From Mycobacterium sp. HUMS_12744610 (GTDB taxonomy: Bacteria; Actinomycetota; Actinomycetes; Mycobacteriales; Mycobacteriaceae), in the NCBI RefSeq assembly GCF_041206865.1, contig NZ_JBGEDP010000001.1, forward strand, positions 5,394,001 to 5,458,000: 64,000 nt of DNA, written 5' to 3'. A program made the position numbers and the translations under genes. Shown here piece after piece: positions 63,397-64,000 of this stretch; position 1 is the stretch's first letter, and the number at the start of each line of letters is the position of its first letter. The notes below the pieces were generated by a model, which did not search any database, was not told the DNA's origin, and saw only the letters and a list, made by a program, of their open reading frames with translations.

Positions 63397-64000
63397 ATGC
63401 CGGGGCAGTCCAGCCAGTGGGTCACCACGGCCCGCGCGCTGCGCCGGGCCGGTTTCGGAGTCACCGGTCCGGAGGTCGACGCCGCGCTGAACGGCGATTG
63501 GCCGTCCTGCGTCGACGCGATGCTGGCCGGCAACCCCGACGCCGACCCGGGCGCCTTCGCCACCCCTATGCCGTCCCCGACCGCGCCGCGCCCACCGGGC
63601 AATCGGGCGACCCGGGCGGCGCACAAGCAGTACAACCGTCAGTTGTCCGAACAACAGCGCGTCCTGTCCCAGTGGTGGCTGCGCCGCATGGTCACCGTGG
63701 CACATCCCGTGCACGAGAAGTTGACCCTCTTGTGGCACAACCACTTTGCCACCTCGGCGCAGAAGGTGCGGGTCGCAGCGCTGATGGCGGCGCAGAATCA
63801 GAAGCTGCGCACCCTGTCGCTGGGCGATTTCCGCACCCTGGCCCTCACGATGCTGACCGATGCCGCGATGTTGCGCTGGCTGGACGGGCAGACCAACACC
63901 GCCCGGGCCCCCAACGAGAACCTCGCCCGCGAGTTCATGGAGCTCTTCGCCCTCGGGCACGGCAACGGCTACACCGAGGACGACGTCCGCGCCGGCGCCC
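63397..64000 (+). CDS. DUF1800 protein, 5' part only
   Basis: The frame starts at ATG 63397 and runs off the window end; about 201 residues are visible. SQWWLRRMVTVAHPVHEKL, LLWHNHFATS, MLRWLDGQTN and ENLAREFMELFALG are signature segments of DUF1800, secreted or periplasmic proteins often paired with DUF1501 genes. No signal peptide is evident at this start. Function not established. The 79-base gap after pknG suggests a separate or weakly coupled unit. Confidence 0.85.
   Translation, partial: MPGQSSQWVTTARALRRAGFGVTGPEVDAALNGDWPSCVDAMLAGNPDADPGAFATPMPSPTAPRPPGNRATRAAHKQYNRQLSEQQRVLSQWWLRRMVTVAHPVHEKLTLLWHNHFATSAQKVRVAALMAAQNQKLRTLSLGDFRTLALTMLTDAAMLRWLDGQTNTARAPNENLAREFMELFALGHGNGYTEDDVRAGA

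Overview
This window (about 69-70% G+C) is chromosomal DNA of a Mycobacterium, most likely a slow grower; the species cannot be fixed from the sequence alone. Diagnostic content includes a PPE-MPTR gene, groEL2 behind two CIRCE operators, F420-type luciferase-like oxidoreductases, pknG with glnX and glnH, a CtpH-type P-ATPase, VirR, lipoproteins LpqL and SodC, and a 13E12-family HNH protein. From memory of M. tuberculosis H37Rv, the backbone is the Rv0410c-Rv0443 region read in reverse (pknG at the right end, PPE10/groEL2 at the left).

Left part (1-9 kb): the 3' end of dipZ, a membrane protein with a DinB-like partner, a D-aminoacylase-type amidohydrolase, a PPE-MPTR gene, a flavin/PNPOx-like protein, a short-chain dehydrogenase, and groEL2 with terminator and operators. 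From 9.2 to 20.0 kb, where H37Rv has groEL2 next to Rv0439c, there is an accessory block. It holds an M24 peptidase behind a decayed TetR gene, a cupin, and then a compact biosynthetic cassette: a flavin-dependent halogenase-like enzyme, a 1,827-aa KS-AT-DH-KR-ACP polyketide synthase, and a two-gene DrrAB-like ABC exporter. All four cassette genes run in one direction with overlapping or nearly touching ends. I consider this the most interesting system here: a candidate halogenated, partially reduced, perhaps aromatic polyketide made and exported by one operon.

Middle part (20-43.7 kb): SDR, moeA2, psd-pssA-AAA ATPase, a decayed enoyl-CoA hydratase with an LLM oxidoreductase, the ybdK-sodC-virR group, def-GNAT-xthA, ctpH, then a large accessory signalling block. 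That block contains a 1,288-aa hybrid histidine kinase / receiver / PP2C phosphatase / anti-sigma kinase, a STAS anti-anti-sigma factor, and a PAS-ANTAR regulator.

Right part (43.7-64 kb): thiamine genes in two TPP-riboswitch-controlled groups (thiC-thiD-hydrolase, and thiO-thiS-thiG-SGNH hydrolase) plus thiE. Between them is a rearranged patch: MpaB-like and LpqM-like gene fragments, a TetR lacking its start, a MarR gene with a near-perfect 13-bp inverted-repeat operator, a 13E12 HNH gene, lpqL, and a frameshifted CD225 gene. The window ends with mutT3, the glnX-glnH-pknG amino-acid-sensing operon and the start of a DUF1800 gene. No CRISPR, rRNA or tRNA was recognised, and no gap without a gene exceeds about 270 bases.
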